Assembly (NCBI GenBank): GCA_914767715.1
Contig: OU612066.1
Coordinates: forward strand, 31,160,283-31,224,282
Source: Membranipora membranacea
Taxonomy: Eukaryota > Bryozoa > Gymnolaemata > Cheilostomatida > Membraniporidae
Length of the DNA: 64,000 bases
Direction of reading: 5' to 3'
The notes under the pieces are model-generated. The model did not search any database. It had not been told where the DNA came from and worked only from the letters and a program-made list of their open reading frames with translations. Both the position numbers and the translations under genes were made by a program. Below are positions 25,401-38,387 of the stretch, piece after piece; position 1 is the first letter of the stretch; every line of letters starts with the position of its first letter.

Positions 25401-25721
25401 GTAAAATATATATCAAGCTGATCGATGAGTTATGTTTATCCTTATATGAAGCTATGCTAACATAATTTTCAATACATTTCAAAGTTTAACACCATTGAGA
25501 CTTTTTAGTTTATTTATTAATTAAAATTAAAAATACAAGCTGGCAAAGGATAGGGCATTATACAAAGGTATAGAAATGTATGTATGGTAATTCAGATACT
25601 ATTTTGAACTGGCAGTAAAAAAGGGAGCTGCTCAATACTATTTGGAATGTGAGACAATTATGGGTGAGTGTATAAATTTGTAGACTGATAAAAAGATAAA
25701 GATATCAGTGGTAAAATGTAC
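22401..25721 (-). repeat. Duplicated 3' flank of gene B2
   Basis: Reverse-oriented counterpart of the B1 and B4 flanks: about 25720-24940 matches 4531-5154, and 24910-24360 matches 7920-8410. Further out, 23950-23690 parallels the SINE region at 47340-47500, and 23300-22900 matches 10930-11320. Dispersed repeat modules sit near 24610-24660 and 23250-23295. The ORFs in this interval are not genes. Confidence 0.55.
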
Positions 25722-28700
25722 TTAAAAATTTAGATTTGTTTCTGTTTCTATATAGGGTGCTGAAAACAAGCTAGATAGTCCTGTCCGTATTGTCAAAGGT
25801 GTTCTGTTTGATATGAGTGTCATATATATTTGAGGTCTCATCTGCTGTCTGCTCCGCATTGTGATCTTCTGTTGATGCATGCTGCTGAGGACTCTCTGTG
25901 GATTCTGTGTTTGACTCACAGACAGACCCTGGTGGTGTGACAAAGTATTCAGTGTCTTCGATATTGTCCTGCTGCTGATCCCTGAAAGACCTTTCTAATG
26001 ATGATACCTGACCATTATCCATCACTTCGTACGCAGAATAATCATAATCAGTATCATCCGTTCCTGCTGTCTCTGAGGGAGAAGGTAGCCGTGGCTGTGG
26101 TGGTCGGTTCTGTCTGTTTTGGACGACTACATCAGTAGTCATTTGATCTAAATCAGAGTCATCAATCTCCAGATAATAAGGATCATCCTAAAAACCTTCA
26201 TGTTGAGCTTCCGAATGCATACTTATTGCGGGAAAGACTGGATGTGCTAGCTCACTCTGAGATTGCTGATATTCTCTCTCCTGCTCTGTCACCTCAGATG
26301 CAGCAAGCTCTATATCTGTAATACAATTAAGTGCTGAGAATTTCGAGTGAATATTTATGTTAAAATAAGATTCCAGCCTAAAATAACTTGGACACATAAT
26401 TTCCAAACATGAGCCTTAATTTTGAGCTAATTTTTTAGCTAATTTAATGTTACTTTATTAACCTTTAGTAAGGTTGCAAGTTGTTTTGACATGACATGAA
26501 GTTGCAAAGTAGCTCTTTTTAAATCTGATATATCAAGAATTAAAGATAATATAAAATGAGTTGGCGAATCGAATTGAGGATCACTAAAACAATTGTCAGC
26601 AAACTAACCCAACTCAAATATCAATGTAAGGGTAATATATTGTTGTTCAGTAACAGGCAACCGCCAACCAGCTTAGCTCTAGTTTAAGATTTACATATCA
26701 CATGATATCTGTATGCTCCATAGAATTAGTAATATATATATATATAAGTACAAGGTATAGGGTTATGTCATCCCAAGACAATATAAGTTGAAGATATGGT
26801 TGGAATAATCTAGAAAAAAATCAAAGTTAAATACTCTACCAACCTGCCGATCGCTCTTGAGGTTTTCTATGCCTAGACATGTTTAGGTAGTGTCGTCGCT
26901 TACGGATATACAGACCCCAATAGCCTATATTACAGCCACTATGAGGCCCCAAGTAAGCGGCTTTGTTGGTTCTTTCTTTTCTGACTTCTTGTCTGAGCCT
27001 TCAATGTATGATTCATAAAAATCATGAGTATTTTAAGAATAAATAGCAAAAAGGGATAACAAAGATGTCAAATGATGAATAGTTTAACTGAGTCTCACAA
27101 TGATCACAATCATATCACACACAACTCACCAGTTTCTATGGTTTGATTCTTGTCCACAGCGCTTCTTGTTATCCACGAGGAGTTCACCAGACTGTCACCT
27201 ACTGTAATATTTCATGTGATACTAATTTGTGTTTCATTGTCATTTGCCTAACTCATTTCTTAATAAGTAGGGGAATAAATCAAGTTCAGGCCTTTCAAAA
27301 AATGTATTTAATTGAGAGTAAAACCAGATGGCATTACAATGGTGAATGTTACTCAATGATCTGAGCAAGGACATAGAGACTTGCTTTTGAGTGGTATGAC
27401 ACAGATGTTTTCCCTCTGTTGGTCATTCGTAGTATACAATCTTGTGGCTGATAATCTATCAGTAGGGTAGCAAACATTTCTTTACAGTTACATTCGGTGG
27501 CATAGCACGGAAGGTATGTAGTGTCCTCTTCGCACAACTGCTAATAGATCCGCTTTGGACATTGAGAATAAAGACTTCTCGCTTTTTTGATCCACAAATT
27601 GCAATACTTTCCTCTATAAACAAAGCTTGCGCAACTTCAAGTTCCTTACTAAATGACACATATTCCGAATAATTAGGTTTCAATATTTGATCCATTTGCA
27701 ATGGTATGACAGCACTGTTCTTTTGGAAAGCAAAAATCTTTGATTTGTTTAGGTTGAAAGCCAGCGCATTGACTTTCTCTCTATAATTCTCAAGTTCAGT
27801 CACTATGACTGGAGTTTTTGCACCTATTGTAGCTGTATAAAGGGTTGATGCAGTGGTGTAATAGATAATGTCGGAATTGTCTGGGTGAACCTCCGCAGGT
27901 CCTATTTCACCTTCTATTTCTTTGCATTCCTGCGCTTGGTGACAGCAGCCTTTTCTTTTACAGAGCAGAATTTCACTTGGCTGATTGTCCTGAGGTAGTA
28001 TGTAGAGCCCTAGTGAAGTGTCAGTGTCTAGAAGATATCTGGCATTCCCGAGTGCATGAAAGAAACTTACAGTTACCGTTTCAGATTCAAAAATTTTGTT
28101 TTTTTCTTGGTTTGAATCACTTGCTTCATAGATGCTTTTCCCAAGAACTGAATAATAGAGAGTACCATTTCCTTTGTCCCCAGCATGAGCAGACTCTATC
28201 CAACTAATTGGTTCCGATTTGTTGAAATTCAGTGTTTTATTCATGTTGTCAATATCTACTGACATTCGAGATTTTAAACTGATATCCCCACCAATGTAAC
28301 TCACCGATGTCTAAAATAGGTGAAATATGGCATAAAAAGTATCATGCAGTAATTATTGGTGAACACATTTTAACAAATTACTTATTGTCTTACACCCTTC
28401 AAAGAAAAATTGTTTGTGTTCAATATTAATATGATACTGTTGGTAATGAGCTGCAAAGTCTATTGCAAACGCTGATTGAAGTTTGTTGAGCTGTCAATAA
28501 AAAACATGAAATATTGACTGCATGTCCATGATCACCAATGGTACTACTCAATTAAATATTGTACCGCCTCCCACAATTAAGTCTCTCAGTGCCTCAATTA
28601 TAATGTTCCATATAGTGTCCTGTCTATTACTAAGTCCCTGGGTGCACCTGGCCGGAGTGGAGAACTGTTGTAGCAGAGAATGAAGTCAACTCATTTGTGC

Positions 28701-29527
28701 GATGTTGAAAATCTCTTAGATTGTTTTTTTATCTGATTTTTTTTAAGCTAAACAAAACTATACTGCAACAATATTTTAATTGTTACGGATATAAAATTAT
28801 TTTAGATAAGTCGGCCGCACCCAAGTCATCTATCCGATAGACCTGTGAGATTTCTCTTTCTCACAAAGTTGAGAGGAAGTTGCACTCACAAATCTGATCA
28901 CATCTAATGTTATTTAGAGTCGACCACCTTTTGACTAAGAAAGACGATGTAGTGTGATTGAAATACTTTTCTTTTTATTAATTTGTCTTTTACTTAGTCT
29001 GGACAATAACAACCAAACCCTTTTGATCTTCAGCAGCAGATCAATGCAGTTGAACATTATTAAAAGTTTATTACAAACATGATATTCAATTTTATAATAA
29101 ATCAAAATGATTTGATCATTTTTTCTAACCTGTAGCTAAACAAAACTACCGCAAACATATTATTTTAGATAAGGCGGCCACACCCAAGTCATCTAACTGA
29201 TAGACCAGTGAGATTTCTTTCTCTCTCGCAAAACTACGAAGACGATGCAATCACAAATCTGATAACATCTAATTTCATTGAGAGTTGACCACCTTTTGAC
29301 TAAGAAAGACGATGTAGTGTGATTGAAATACCTTTCTTTTTATTAAATTGTCTCTTACTTAGTCCGGAACATAAACACCAAACTCTTCTGACCTTAAGCG
29401 GCAGAACCATGCAGTTGAACAGTATTAAAAATTCATGAGAAAGATGACATTCAATTTTAAAGTAAATCAAAATGCTGATACAAACCATTATTATCACAGC
29501 GATGCAGCAGACTGCTCTCGACTCCAT
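25722..29527 (-). pseudogene. Gene B2: type-B receptor-like pseudogene
   Basis: The full exon layout survives on the minus strand: 29527-29486 (signal peptide, MESRAVCCIAVIIM), 28310-27385 (ectodomain), 27201-27130 (stalk), 26998-26844 (membrane) and 26315-25722 (tail). Damage is extensive. The ectodomain has two one-base deletions relative to B1 (near 27540 and 27410), and its donor is GC rather than GT. The membrane exon is 16 bases shorter than in B1, with an in-frame TAG and a frameshift. In the tail a three-base deletion turns the YVDD site into a stop (HEGF then TAG), and a later frameshift separates the last segment. The surviving tail still shows SAYEVMDN and TEYFVTPP. It cannot encode the full receptor. 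Confidence 0.85.
28740..29490 (-). repeat. Tandem duplication in B2 intron 1
   Basis: About 28745-29110 and 29135-29490 are diverged direct repeats of roughly 355 bases. They share GACCACCTTTTGACTAAG and GATGTAGTGTGATTG. The unit covers the start of the intron but not the signal-peptide exon. Confidence 0.75.
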
Positions 29528-29753
29528 TGAAGTTACCACTTTTTACTTCTCAAATGAGTAATTTCTACAGGAATATGTCTGATATCTTGTTACCAAGATG
29601 CCACAACAAATAATGTAGTGAAGATGTATGACCATGTTCTCGCATAGGCTGAATCGTATATTCTGATTGGTCACTGGGTTTCCATAGCAATTAACACTTG
29701 TCTGCCTGTAATATAGTTTTGAGACCATGACCAAAATGCAAAGGCTCAAGTGC

Positions 29754-32371
29754 TTAGTAATAACGTGTCCATTCAGCCTCGGAGCATTTTCCTGGTGGAG
29801 TAAGCCTCATTATTGTACGATGCCTGTTTTTTACTGCACACAATATACTCCTTACTCCATTCTCTGCAAATTATAATATATGTTTCCAAATAATCATAAT
29901 AAATAATCTGCCTGTATTATGGAATAGAATTGGACTATATATAAAAACAGAATTAAACCAAATACACCTTTAAAAAATATTTAATTTGTTCTATTCGGCG
30001 AAAACAAATTGAGGGCAAACTAATGTAGGAAATGAACAACAGAAATAAAGGTGTTAGAAATAAAGTGCTAGAACTCACCAAAATATTTGAAAGCTAAAAA
30101 TGACTGAACTTCATTACCACGAAATCCAACATTTTGAGGGTAAAGACGGGTAGGTCCAGTTCTTACAATCTGGAAGACATTACTATCACACATGGTCACA
30201 GTATCTTGTGGTTCTCTCAAGCTTGGCTAAAAAGAAAAAAAGTGCATTTGTGAGCAAGTTGATGACTACAGGTGCCCAAACCTTTTCTACAGAGGCAATG
30301 TTCTACAAAACATACTAAAATTAATATCTATGGTATGTCCTAGCCTTTCCCTCCGACTGACCGTCTCTTCACTGCTGATCCTCCTTATGCTTATTTTGTA
30401 AGTTATGGGTATGAACACTGTATTAGAAATGCTGGCACTAACTAATAGGTATACACATATGGCCCGTCTGCATTGGGATTAATATTATAATAATTTGTCC
30501 ATAAGAGTTGTGTATCCTGTGTGTTTTGTTTGTGAAAAATCTTGGGAATCCCAAGTAAGTAAGCCAAATCAAAAATGTCAACAATTAGGTCATAGTGAGT
30601 TTATTTGGGAAATGATGAGAGTTGACACTGTACACAATAATTACAACAAATTCATGGTCAATGCAGATAGTGTCTTGCTAATTGCCCTATTAATCACAAT
30701 GTGCCAAACATCGATCATCTAAACAAACAAATTATGTTAATACTATCTAGGGACCACTGCTGGGTTGCCTCACCTTACTACACTGAATACTAAAGCGAGA
30801 GTGTGCGTATGCGTTTTATAATAGTATTGTCATAAGGGTGGCACACATCTACCATGGGATATCTATTGCCTGCCTATATCTTTAGTTGGAAGGGCAATAA
30901 TTAGTTAGCGAAACGTATGTGACAGCTTGGCTGGTGTGGCGACCTGATTTATAGCATTGTGGGATGGGAACCCGTTAGGTTTTTCGATATTTTATGGCGG
31001 AGTACTAATTTAGTTTAGTATGAATATCAGTGTGTTTCTCATTTCATACAGCTAATAATAATGGCAAAATATTGACATGTAATTATTCCTACCGTTCCGA
31101 CGATCAAGCTACCATCTTGAGAAACAGTCAGTTGACCCAGAGATTTGTCTGACCTCCATCCATCTGTTGTCCAGAAATCTTCATAAACGTGCATGATAAA
31201 AAATCTTCTGATGTCTGTCTGTCCGTCAATCTTATAGACATCATACTTGGCTGATTGTTCAGGGTACAGAAGCCTTAATCTATGCTCTAAAATTGTTGTT
31301 TAGCCTGTTTGAGAAATTATCTAGCACAAAAGTTGAATACAATTGAAATTTTAGTTGAATTCACCAATATTATGGTCAATATAATGAATGTTAATAAGTT
31401 TAATCATATGTTGAACAGCCTGGAAGGAATTAAAGAAATAAGAAATTTAAAGAAAATGCTATTAATTTCCTTTAACACCAGCAATTATAATCAGCTAAAT
31501 GTGAAGGCTATAATAGCCTTCACATTTAGCTGACTATAATTACATTTTGATCTGGATCAATTTTAAACAATATATTTATATTGAATTGTATATTTTATAT
31601 ATTTACCTTCTTCATGCTCAAGAATCAGAACCTCATTTGTCCGTTTGTTGATTGTTACAGACTTATATTTGTTTGCTGTTTGCAAAGGATAATCAATCCA
31701 AAGTCTAGTTTCCATCAGTCGTAGTTGTGGACAGTGATCAACATCCGCACTAACTACAATGGAACACAGAAAGGGGGAGGATTACAGCTGAACTACTCAA
31801 CTCCACTATATTTCGAAACAGGGATTTGATACATACAATTACCATACTACGGCAAGCAACAAAGACGTTAGGAAAACGCTATGAAAATACATCCATCTGA
31901 AATAATAAAAAGAAATGAGGGTTCCTTGTTTGAACCAGAGGTTACCATAGGCTTGCAAAGGTGACCTACGAATCAAGCAAAATTACAAATCCTGGGACTA
32001 ATTTTTTTTTTAAATCGAGCTCCCGTGCTTCCCATCTGGTTTTCTTTTTTTTTCTATTTGTACTGTATTTTTTGCCTTCGTAAGCTGCATCACACTTATC
32101 CATCAATCAATTATATCCTGGTGTTATCTGACCAATTTTAGTGTGTATTCTTTAGAGATCATCGCTGTGACTGTCATAACAAGTTTTCTGACTATGAAGC
32201 CTGTTTCGCATCAGGTATGGTTTCAATGCATCCAATGTACCATCACCAACAGCAAATTTGTAAAATGAAAAACCGAAATGTAGTTGTTGATCATAATGTA
32301 TTGACCTTATTCCTGCAGATTATCTTACCCAAATATGAAAGCCAAAGAATCCAGATGTAAAAATCAGCCAT
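29754..32371 (-). CDS. Gene A2: complete secreted type-A protein
   Basis: Five exons on the minus strand: 32371-32329, 31753-31607, 31286-31093, 30226-30079 and 29863-29754. Together they are 642 bases, an exact 213-codon frame plus stop. The protein starts with a short signal peptide (MADFYIWILWLSYL) ending in VSA before DVDHC, a good signal-peptidase site. The mature chain has four cysteines (HCPQ, MCDS, LCAV, KCSE), enough for two disulfides. It includes YDVYKIDGQTDIRRFFIMHV and SLGQLTVSQDGSLIVGT. There is no transmembrane segment. No known family is recognised. It is intact although its neighbour B2, 226 bases downstream, is a pseudogene. That suggests A can be maintained independently. 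Confidence 0.8.
31483..31542. repeat. Near-perfect palindrome in A2 intron
   Basis: Arms 31491-31510 and 31514-31533 are exact 20-base reverse complements around a TAA loop. Pairing continues outward through AATTATA/TATAATT with one mismatch. It is not seen in the matching intron of A3. Confidence 0.9.
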
Positions 32372-32570
32372 GCTGAATGGAAAATATGACGACGACTAGC
32401 TCAGTGTTTTTGGCGGATTCAACCTGAAATAATGGGTCATTAAAGTCTCTACATGCTTGCTTATATTTTTGACACAAAGCTCATTGTTTGATGTTGGTTT
32501 GTACTAACTCGTTTTAGCATAGCCGACTTTGGTTTGTGATGAGGCCATTATGAACAAAAGGTAGTTAGAC

Positions 32571-34332
32571 TAAGGTATGAAGCCAATACTGAGGAACTGA
32601 ACTAAGAGCATCAGAGATTGTAATGACAATCTTGAACAAAGACTAACCGCCTGCAATACCTGGGATACCACCATACATACATTCACTTATGACTCATGGT
32701 TTTTATTGCAAAATACTATTCTCTTATAGCAATCTTTTCTTTCAATGGAGTTTGTGAATAATCTATTTTGCAGAAACAGTTTATTTTGTTGTGATATCGT
32801 CTAGAGTGTAACTTTAATCCTGCGAAACCAAACTAATTGTAAATTAAAAGGGAAGCAAATTAATGAGTCCAACTAATTGCCTTGGATACCACACACTAAT
32901 CAATTAGCTACAGCCATCCATACAATAAAACACTACTACCAATACTTGCATTGTTCAATAATGGAGCTGACATAAATAACCAATATTTTTTCAGAAATTT
33001 TTGATGGCTTCTTTGAATACCCTTTGCAGAAATTCAACTCATCTGATCATTAAACAAAATCAGTGTTGTCATAAATTGTTTCGAAGGATGAGAAAAACTG
33101 GTAATTATATGATCCGGAACTTCTCAATAACTTGAGCTCTGCTATGTATGCAGATACCTGGTCATAAAAAAACTCATTAGCAAAAGTGAATAGCCGTGTA
33201 TTTTTTGGCAACAAAAATAACTATTATTAGAGGGCACTAGAGACACCGTTTTGCATAATCACAGATGCAGATGTTTAACAAGGATGTTTGCCTGTCTTTA
33301 GAAAGGAAATGATTGTATTGCAAAACAATGAATACAAAAAACCTATGAAAATTTCACTAATGCTAACCATTTAACAATATTTCTCTGAAAAATCAAAATT
33401 TAAAAAAAAATAATATAGCTGACGGAGACAAAACTTGTGAATGAATTATGGGATAATCCTCCATGAAATCAGCTTACCAGACAGGTGAGTGCGTAATAAA
33501 AGATTTTGTGGGCAGTTTGAATGTGGCCTCAACTTGTTCAATACTGGTGGTGTAATATCAAATAGGTTTATGTCTACTACTTTTTTTTGCATTGATGACC
33601 ACATGACATTGACCAAGTAGCTAACCATAAATGGTATCAAACATGATTCTGCTATTCAATATCCATCGGACAAAATACTGCTATGGCCATTGGATAAAAT
33701 ATCCATTGGATAAAATACTGCAATTATTGCTGTCCATCGGATTTAAAAAAATAACAAATATTTTTGGAGGAAAGCTAAGGGAAAAAAGTTGATCTCAAAT
33801 GGAAAGTTTAGTTTGCCAATGATTGCATAACAACTGCACTGCCGCGTGATCTCCCATGAGAGTTTTTCACTCAGATGAAAGAAATCATTTATGACAACAA
33901 TTATGGCACAAAATAAAGCACTAAATGCACTCATCCAAGGAGAGTAGAGGTCATTATGATGCTATAAGAGGAATGCTCAAATATAGTATACAATTAGTTA
34001 AAGATAGGTCTCAGTATATTTTAAAACGAAAACATTAGAAAGGGGAATTACTCAGAATGATACATTTGGTGCATTTATACTTTATATTTTGTGGCGATAA
34101 AGCATAACATAGACTATCATAAATGACTTGTAGTGTCTAACAATCTTCTAATTGATAACTTGATCTCTGCGTTCCATAAACCTATTAGGTGTTGTGACGG
34201 CTTAAACAAAGACACATAAAATTGCTGGTGTGGTCGTGGAAACTAAAATAGAAATTTGGAGGGTACCATAATTACCTCTTATTTGAGTTTGAATTTGTGG
34301 AGCTGAAAGACAAATGCATTAGTGGTCAAAAG
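32571..34332. mobile_element. 1.76 kb insertion upstream of A2, flanked by a direct repeat
   Basis: The A3 upstream region is continuous across this point. In A2 the 19-base string starting GAACAAAAGGT and ending TTAGAC occurs on both sides (32552-32570 and 34333-34351, 17 of 19 identical), as expected for a target-site duplication. The inside carries a dispersed repeat module near 33480-33535 and no convincing ORF. The element type is unknown. Confidence 0.5.
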
Positions 34333-34690
34333 GAACAAAAGGTGATTAGACATCGGTGAAAAATAAATTGCATGGAATTTATTTAACACTAAATTTGAAA
34401 TGCTATCTTGAAAGATTACTAACCACCTCCATTACCACACACACAAACAAACATTGATGTCTGAGTCATCGATATAATCTAAATCAATCACGCATTTTAA
34501 TATTTGCAGTTAGGGTTTTTAGCCAAATATCTCATCTTTGCTTGGATATTTGTTCGGTTAATAACGTCTAGGCATATATTTAAGACTGTCCGACAAAAGT
34601 TGTGTTTTATATGTAATAGAAGGTAATAATTCAATTCTTGAAAAACCAAATTAATGAAACATTTTACAAGTGATTAAAATCTAGGACACA
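34333..34690 (-). repeat. Upstream flank of A2, duplicated in A3
   Basis: Aligns with about 55500-55975 upstream of A3 (shared TTTAACACTAAATTT and TACCACACACACAAA). It may contain A-gene promoter sequence; no individual element is evident. Confidence 0.5.
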
Positions 34691-35045
34691 AGCTAGTCAG
34701 GAGTGGTATGACGGTTGAGGGTAAGGACTCGTGATCATAAGATCCAGGTTTGATTCCCGGCGCTGTCCGTCATTCCTGAGTTGACAACGGCAAGCCATTC
34801 ATCCTAACCAGGTCTGTTTGGATCAGGACCATAAATAGAGGAAGTCTTCTGTGAATTTGCACGCAGTATAAATATACCAATCTGCTTCTTCGAAAAAAGA
34901 GTAGCTGGCAACGGCGGGCAACGATTGGCAAGGATATAGCAGTATAAAGATCCCTTCAAACTCTTCGAAAAATGAGAAGCTGGTAATGGCGGGCAAGGAT
35001 ATAAGGTCACTACCCTACACAAGCCTGTGCTTAAGGGGCCCATTA
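34691..35045 (+). mobile_element. tRNA-derived SINE
   Basis: A tRNA-like head runs from about 34705, with an A-box-like GTATGACGGTTGAGGG and a B box GGTTTGATTCCCGG near 34747-34760. An unrelated body follows, including two similar segments (CTTCGAAAAAAGAGTAGCTGG and CTTCGAAAAATGAGAAGCTG). The ORF on the opposite strand is not a gene. Confidence 0.6.
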
Positions 35046-36649
35046 TAATGGGTCGTCAAAAAAGACCTAGTTTTAAGAGAAAACCAGTTGTCTCTAGATG
35101 GATTGTTATCATAACTCAATACAACTGTTGGGACAAGCAAGCTAAATTGCCTAATAACATCAACTCATTGAGAGACCTGGTGGTGAGGAATTAGGAGCGG
35201 GAAGGCTAAAGTAAAATACTAAGTTACTGGCCATTAAAAGGTGGTGGGTACTATGTGTGGGTGACAGAGTAGCATAGCAACCACCAAAAGGGCACAGGCG
35301 AGGTGTTTGGATGTGGACTAGGTTGATAGATTGCCCGGGGTCGCCCTTTCAGGGATTTGACTCAATTTTCTTTGGAAGGACTTACAGGAAGCCAGAGGAC
35401 AGACACCTTATCACACCCTGATTTTTTTTTTAGATACATCAATCACCACGATTTTGGAGCTGAAAAATAAAATCTGATATTATGTGTAATCACAGTGGTA
35501 GGTGTGCATACAAGGATGACAGCCGACCACTTGTCTACAATAAGGAAATGAAAGTATAACAAAACATTCAAAACCACAGCCTAAGAACAACTCTGATGAT
35601 AATTGCGAAATACAGACTTTTGCCAACCAATCAAAATGTGAATACAAGAATTTACATGTCATAAAAAACTCTAGATGAACAATGGGATAATCCCCAACGT
35701 GATCACCTAAACTGAAGTGTGAGTGCGTAATAGAAGCCTTTGTTCGCAGGATTTAGACAAATCTAAACCCGTTGATATTTGTGACGAAACCAAATTTGCA
35801 TTTTCATAGTAATTTTTGCAAATATGTAGAGACTTGAACGAAGTACCATGACAAAGGTATCAGACATAATACTGTCAATTAGTCTTTATTTGATATAAAA
35901 GTAACCTGTTCTCTTTTTTGAAGAAAATTAACGGGAAAAACATATCTGAAATGGAAAATTTGGAATCCCATATGAAGACATAACCAAAACACCACAACAC
36001 GGTCATTTTCTTACCTAAAATCAAAAACCAACCAATTTTGTTTTTAGTGGTCAGATGGTGCAGTTGGTGAGGGCAGATACTGTTCACTGCCAAAATATCG
36101 TTAATCGATGAATAGCGCTTTGTGAAGTTGCTCAGAACACTGAATTCAATTTACATCAGATGAAATATTAAAATAAAAACCAATATCCTAAAAAAAACTA
36201 CAATATATTAAAAATTTATCATGGCAATAAGAGACTGGGAACACCTGCCTGGCACCTTCAAAATTCTTTGCAAGACCTAGAGATTAGGAGTATGGGTTTT
36301 CAGGTCGGATTTTAAAGAGAAAATGAAAGTTAAATTCCGAAGGTGAGATGGTTCAGAGATATATGCGGACCAACCATCCACTGTCTCTAATATAAATTTG
36401 AAACTACTAGCAAGAGTGTTGGCTACATCAAAACGAGTGTTGAGAGGGTGCTTAGTTGTAGGAAAGAATGAGCTGGAGATGATGGCATATATTGTGGGCC
36501 ATGACGTATAACTCAAATGTATCTGTATCTGATTGGCAGCCAGTGAAGATCAACCCAGGCTTTTTGCAGCTGAAGAGTCGTTATAAGACACTTTTCGCAG
36601 AGATTCTGTATGACCTGAGGACATGATATAAGATCGCATATACAGTCTT
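35046..36649. repeat. Dispersed-repeat interval, no gene
   Basis: 35470-35800 is a dispersed-family member (ATCACAGTGGTAGGTGTG onward, module near 35712-35770). The stretch 36240-36640 may be decayed upstream DNA of the LINE that follows. No exon is supported. Confidence 0.4.
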
Positions 36650-37390
36650 AAAGCAACTAAAAGCTCTAAATCCTCGCAAAAGGTCAGGGTCTGATGGAGT
36701 TGTCCCTAAAGTTCTAAAACTTTGTGCCTACCAACTAGCACCAGTTATTACCAAACCTTTCACATGCTCTGTTGGAAACCATACGACACCAACAACCTGG
36801 AAAACAGCTATCGTTAAACCTATACCAAAAGTTAGCAAACCTACTCAGCTTAAAGATTACAGACCAATAGCTCGTACAAGCTGCCCGCGTGAGATGCTGG
36901 AGAGACTTATAAAGCATTATGTAGCACATCACACACCAATGGATCCATACCAATTTGCATACAGAACGAACTGCTCAACTCAAGATGCAGTTATGTGCCT
37001 CACAACAACCATACCCAACTTCATTGATAAAGCTCAGACAAATTAAACTCGCTGTCTCTTCCTAGATTTCTCATGAGCCTTCAATACCATAACAGTAGAA
37101 TATCTAATCCCATCACTGCAAAACCTGCACTGCAACATTACCCAATGGATTATAAGCTTTCTCAGTAATCTATTGTTTTCATTGTATACTGATGAAAATA
37201 GATCTAGAAGTCAAAACTTTGATGTTTTTTTTAAATATGCGGATTATACTTGTTTGATTGGACTCATTGGTAATTCCTCTGATTTAGACTGTTGTTTTTC
37301 TGAAGTAAACAGAATTTCTTATCAATGCTCAGATCTGGACCTCCTTTTACACGCAGGCAAAACTAAAGAAATTGTATCAAAATCAGACTG
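36650..37390 (+). mobile_element. Decayed non-LTR retrotransposon (RT domain)
   Basis: Conceptual translation gives SGSDGVVPKVLKLC, TTWKTAIVKPIPK, YQFAYRTNCSTQDAVMC and motif A LFLDFS, then a stop, then AFNTI. The stretch between FLSN and LLFSLYTDE lacks the usual GTPQG region, implying an internal deletion. The YADD box has become YADY. Other stops occur, for example before TRCLFLDFS. It is the same family as the element at 8575-10361 but on the opposite strand, and it is dead. Confidence 0.85.
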
Positions 37391-38387
37391 AGATCAAAGC
37401 CAACATAAATCTCAATAAATATACCAATGCAGAAACGTTGTTTCAATTTTTTTACAACTAAGGAATAAAAATGGGGAACTGGTTTTCTCACATTGAGATC
37501 ACATTTAATCCATCAAACAAAGGATCTATTACGCATTGACACCTAAGTCATCACAAAGTAGGCTTTAGCATAGAATTTTCTTCAGCCGTAAGTGTTATTG
37601 TTTGGCAATAAATTCAGTTCCTTCTGATGGAGCTAGTAAAAGTTTCCATTGTTCATAAGATTAATTGAAAACCACTGACCACAAATCCTTGTCAACAATG
37701 TAGTCCCATGTCGGTGAGTCCACTGCAAGAAATATTTAAGAAAAACATCCTCAGCCAATCATATTTATATTTAGGGGCTTATCCTCATACAGGTGACATC
37801 CTGGGCAAGTGCAAAAAAGTCTTATCGTTTAAACGCAATATCTTAAAGAGGATTTAGAATTCCCCTGCTTTGGCATCAAATAAAAGGATGCCCATTATGT
37901 GTTTAGATCACTTGTGAAAGAGAAGGAAGGTCTTGCATACTGTCTTGAGAACAATACCTATTTTCTTATTTAGAATGAACACTAGCATGTTTCAGGTGAG
38001 TGATTCACTATTATTAATAACTGGGGGCTGACAAAGAAAAGCTGAGTGCGTCTATCATGAATGCAGATCCTGATCAGGTATATTTGATCACATACTGTAT
38101 TTATTGTCACTGCCTTTACTGATGCTTCGCACATGTACAAACTTCTCAGCCGATATGTGTCAGACACGTGAACACCTACCTAACCATCAGACAAAAAGTG
38201 GTCGGTATTCAAGCAGACTTCGACATTTTTAGCAAGTTCATGACTTAAATGCTGTGATTTCATGCAATCAATTTTTTTTACTAGTATTTCATATCACAAA
38301 TTTTAGCAGCAAGGGATATAATCAATTAACTAAAAGTGGCCAACCATTAACAACATCAAACGCCATATAGATATTATTTTATTGCAG
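37391..38387. repeat. Dispersed-repeat interval
   Basis: A repeat module lies at about 37485-37545 and 37670-37960 is the inverted counterpart of 12300-12560. No ectodomain exon for module E was recognised here. Confidence 0.45.
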
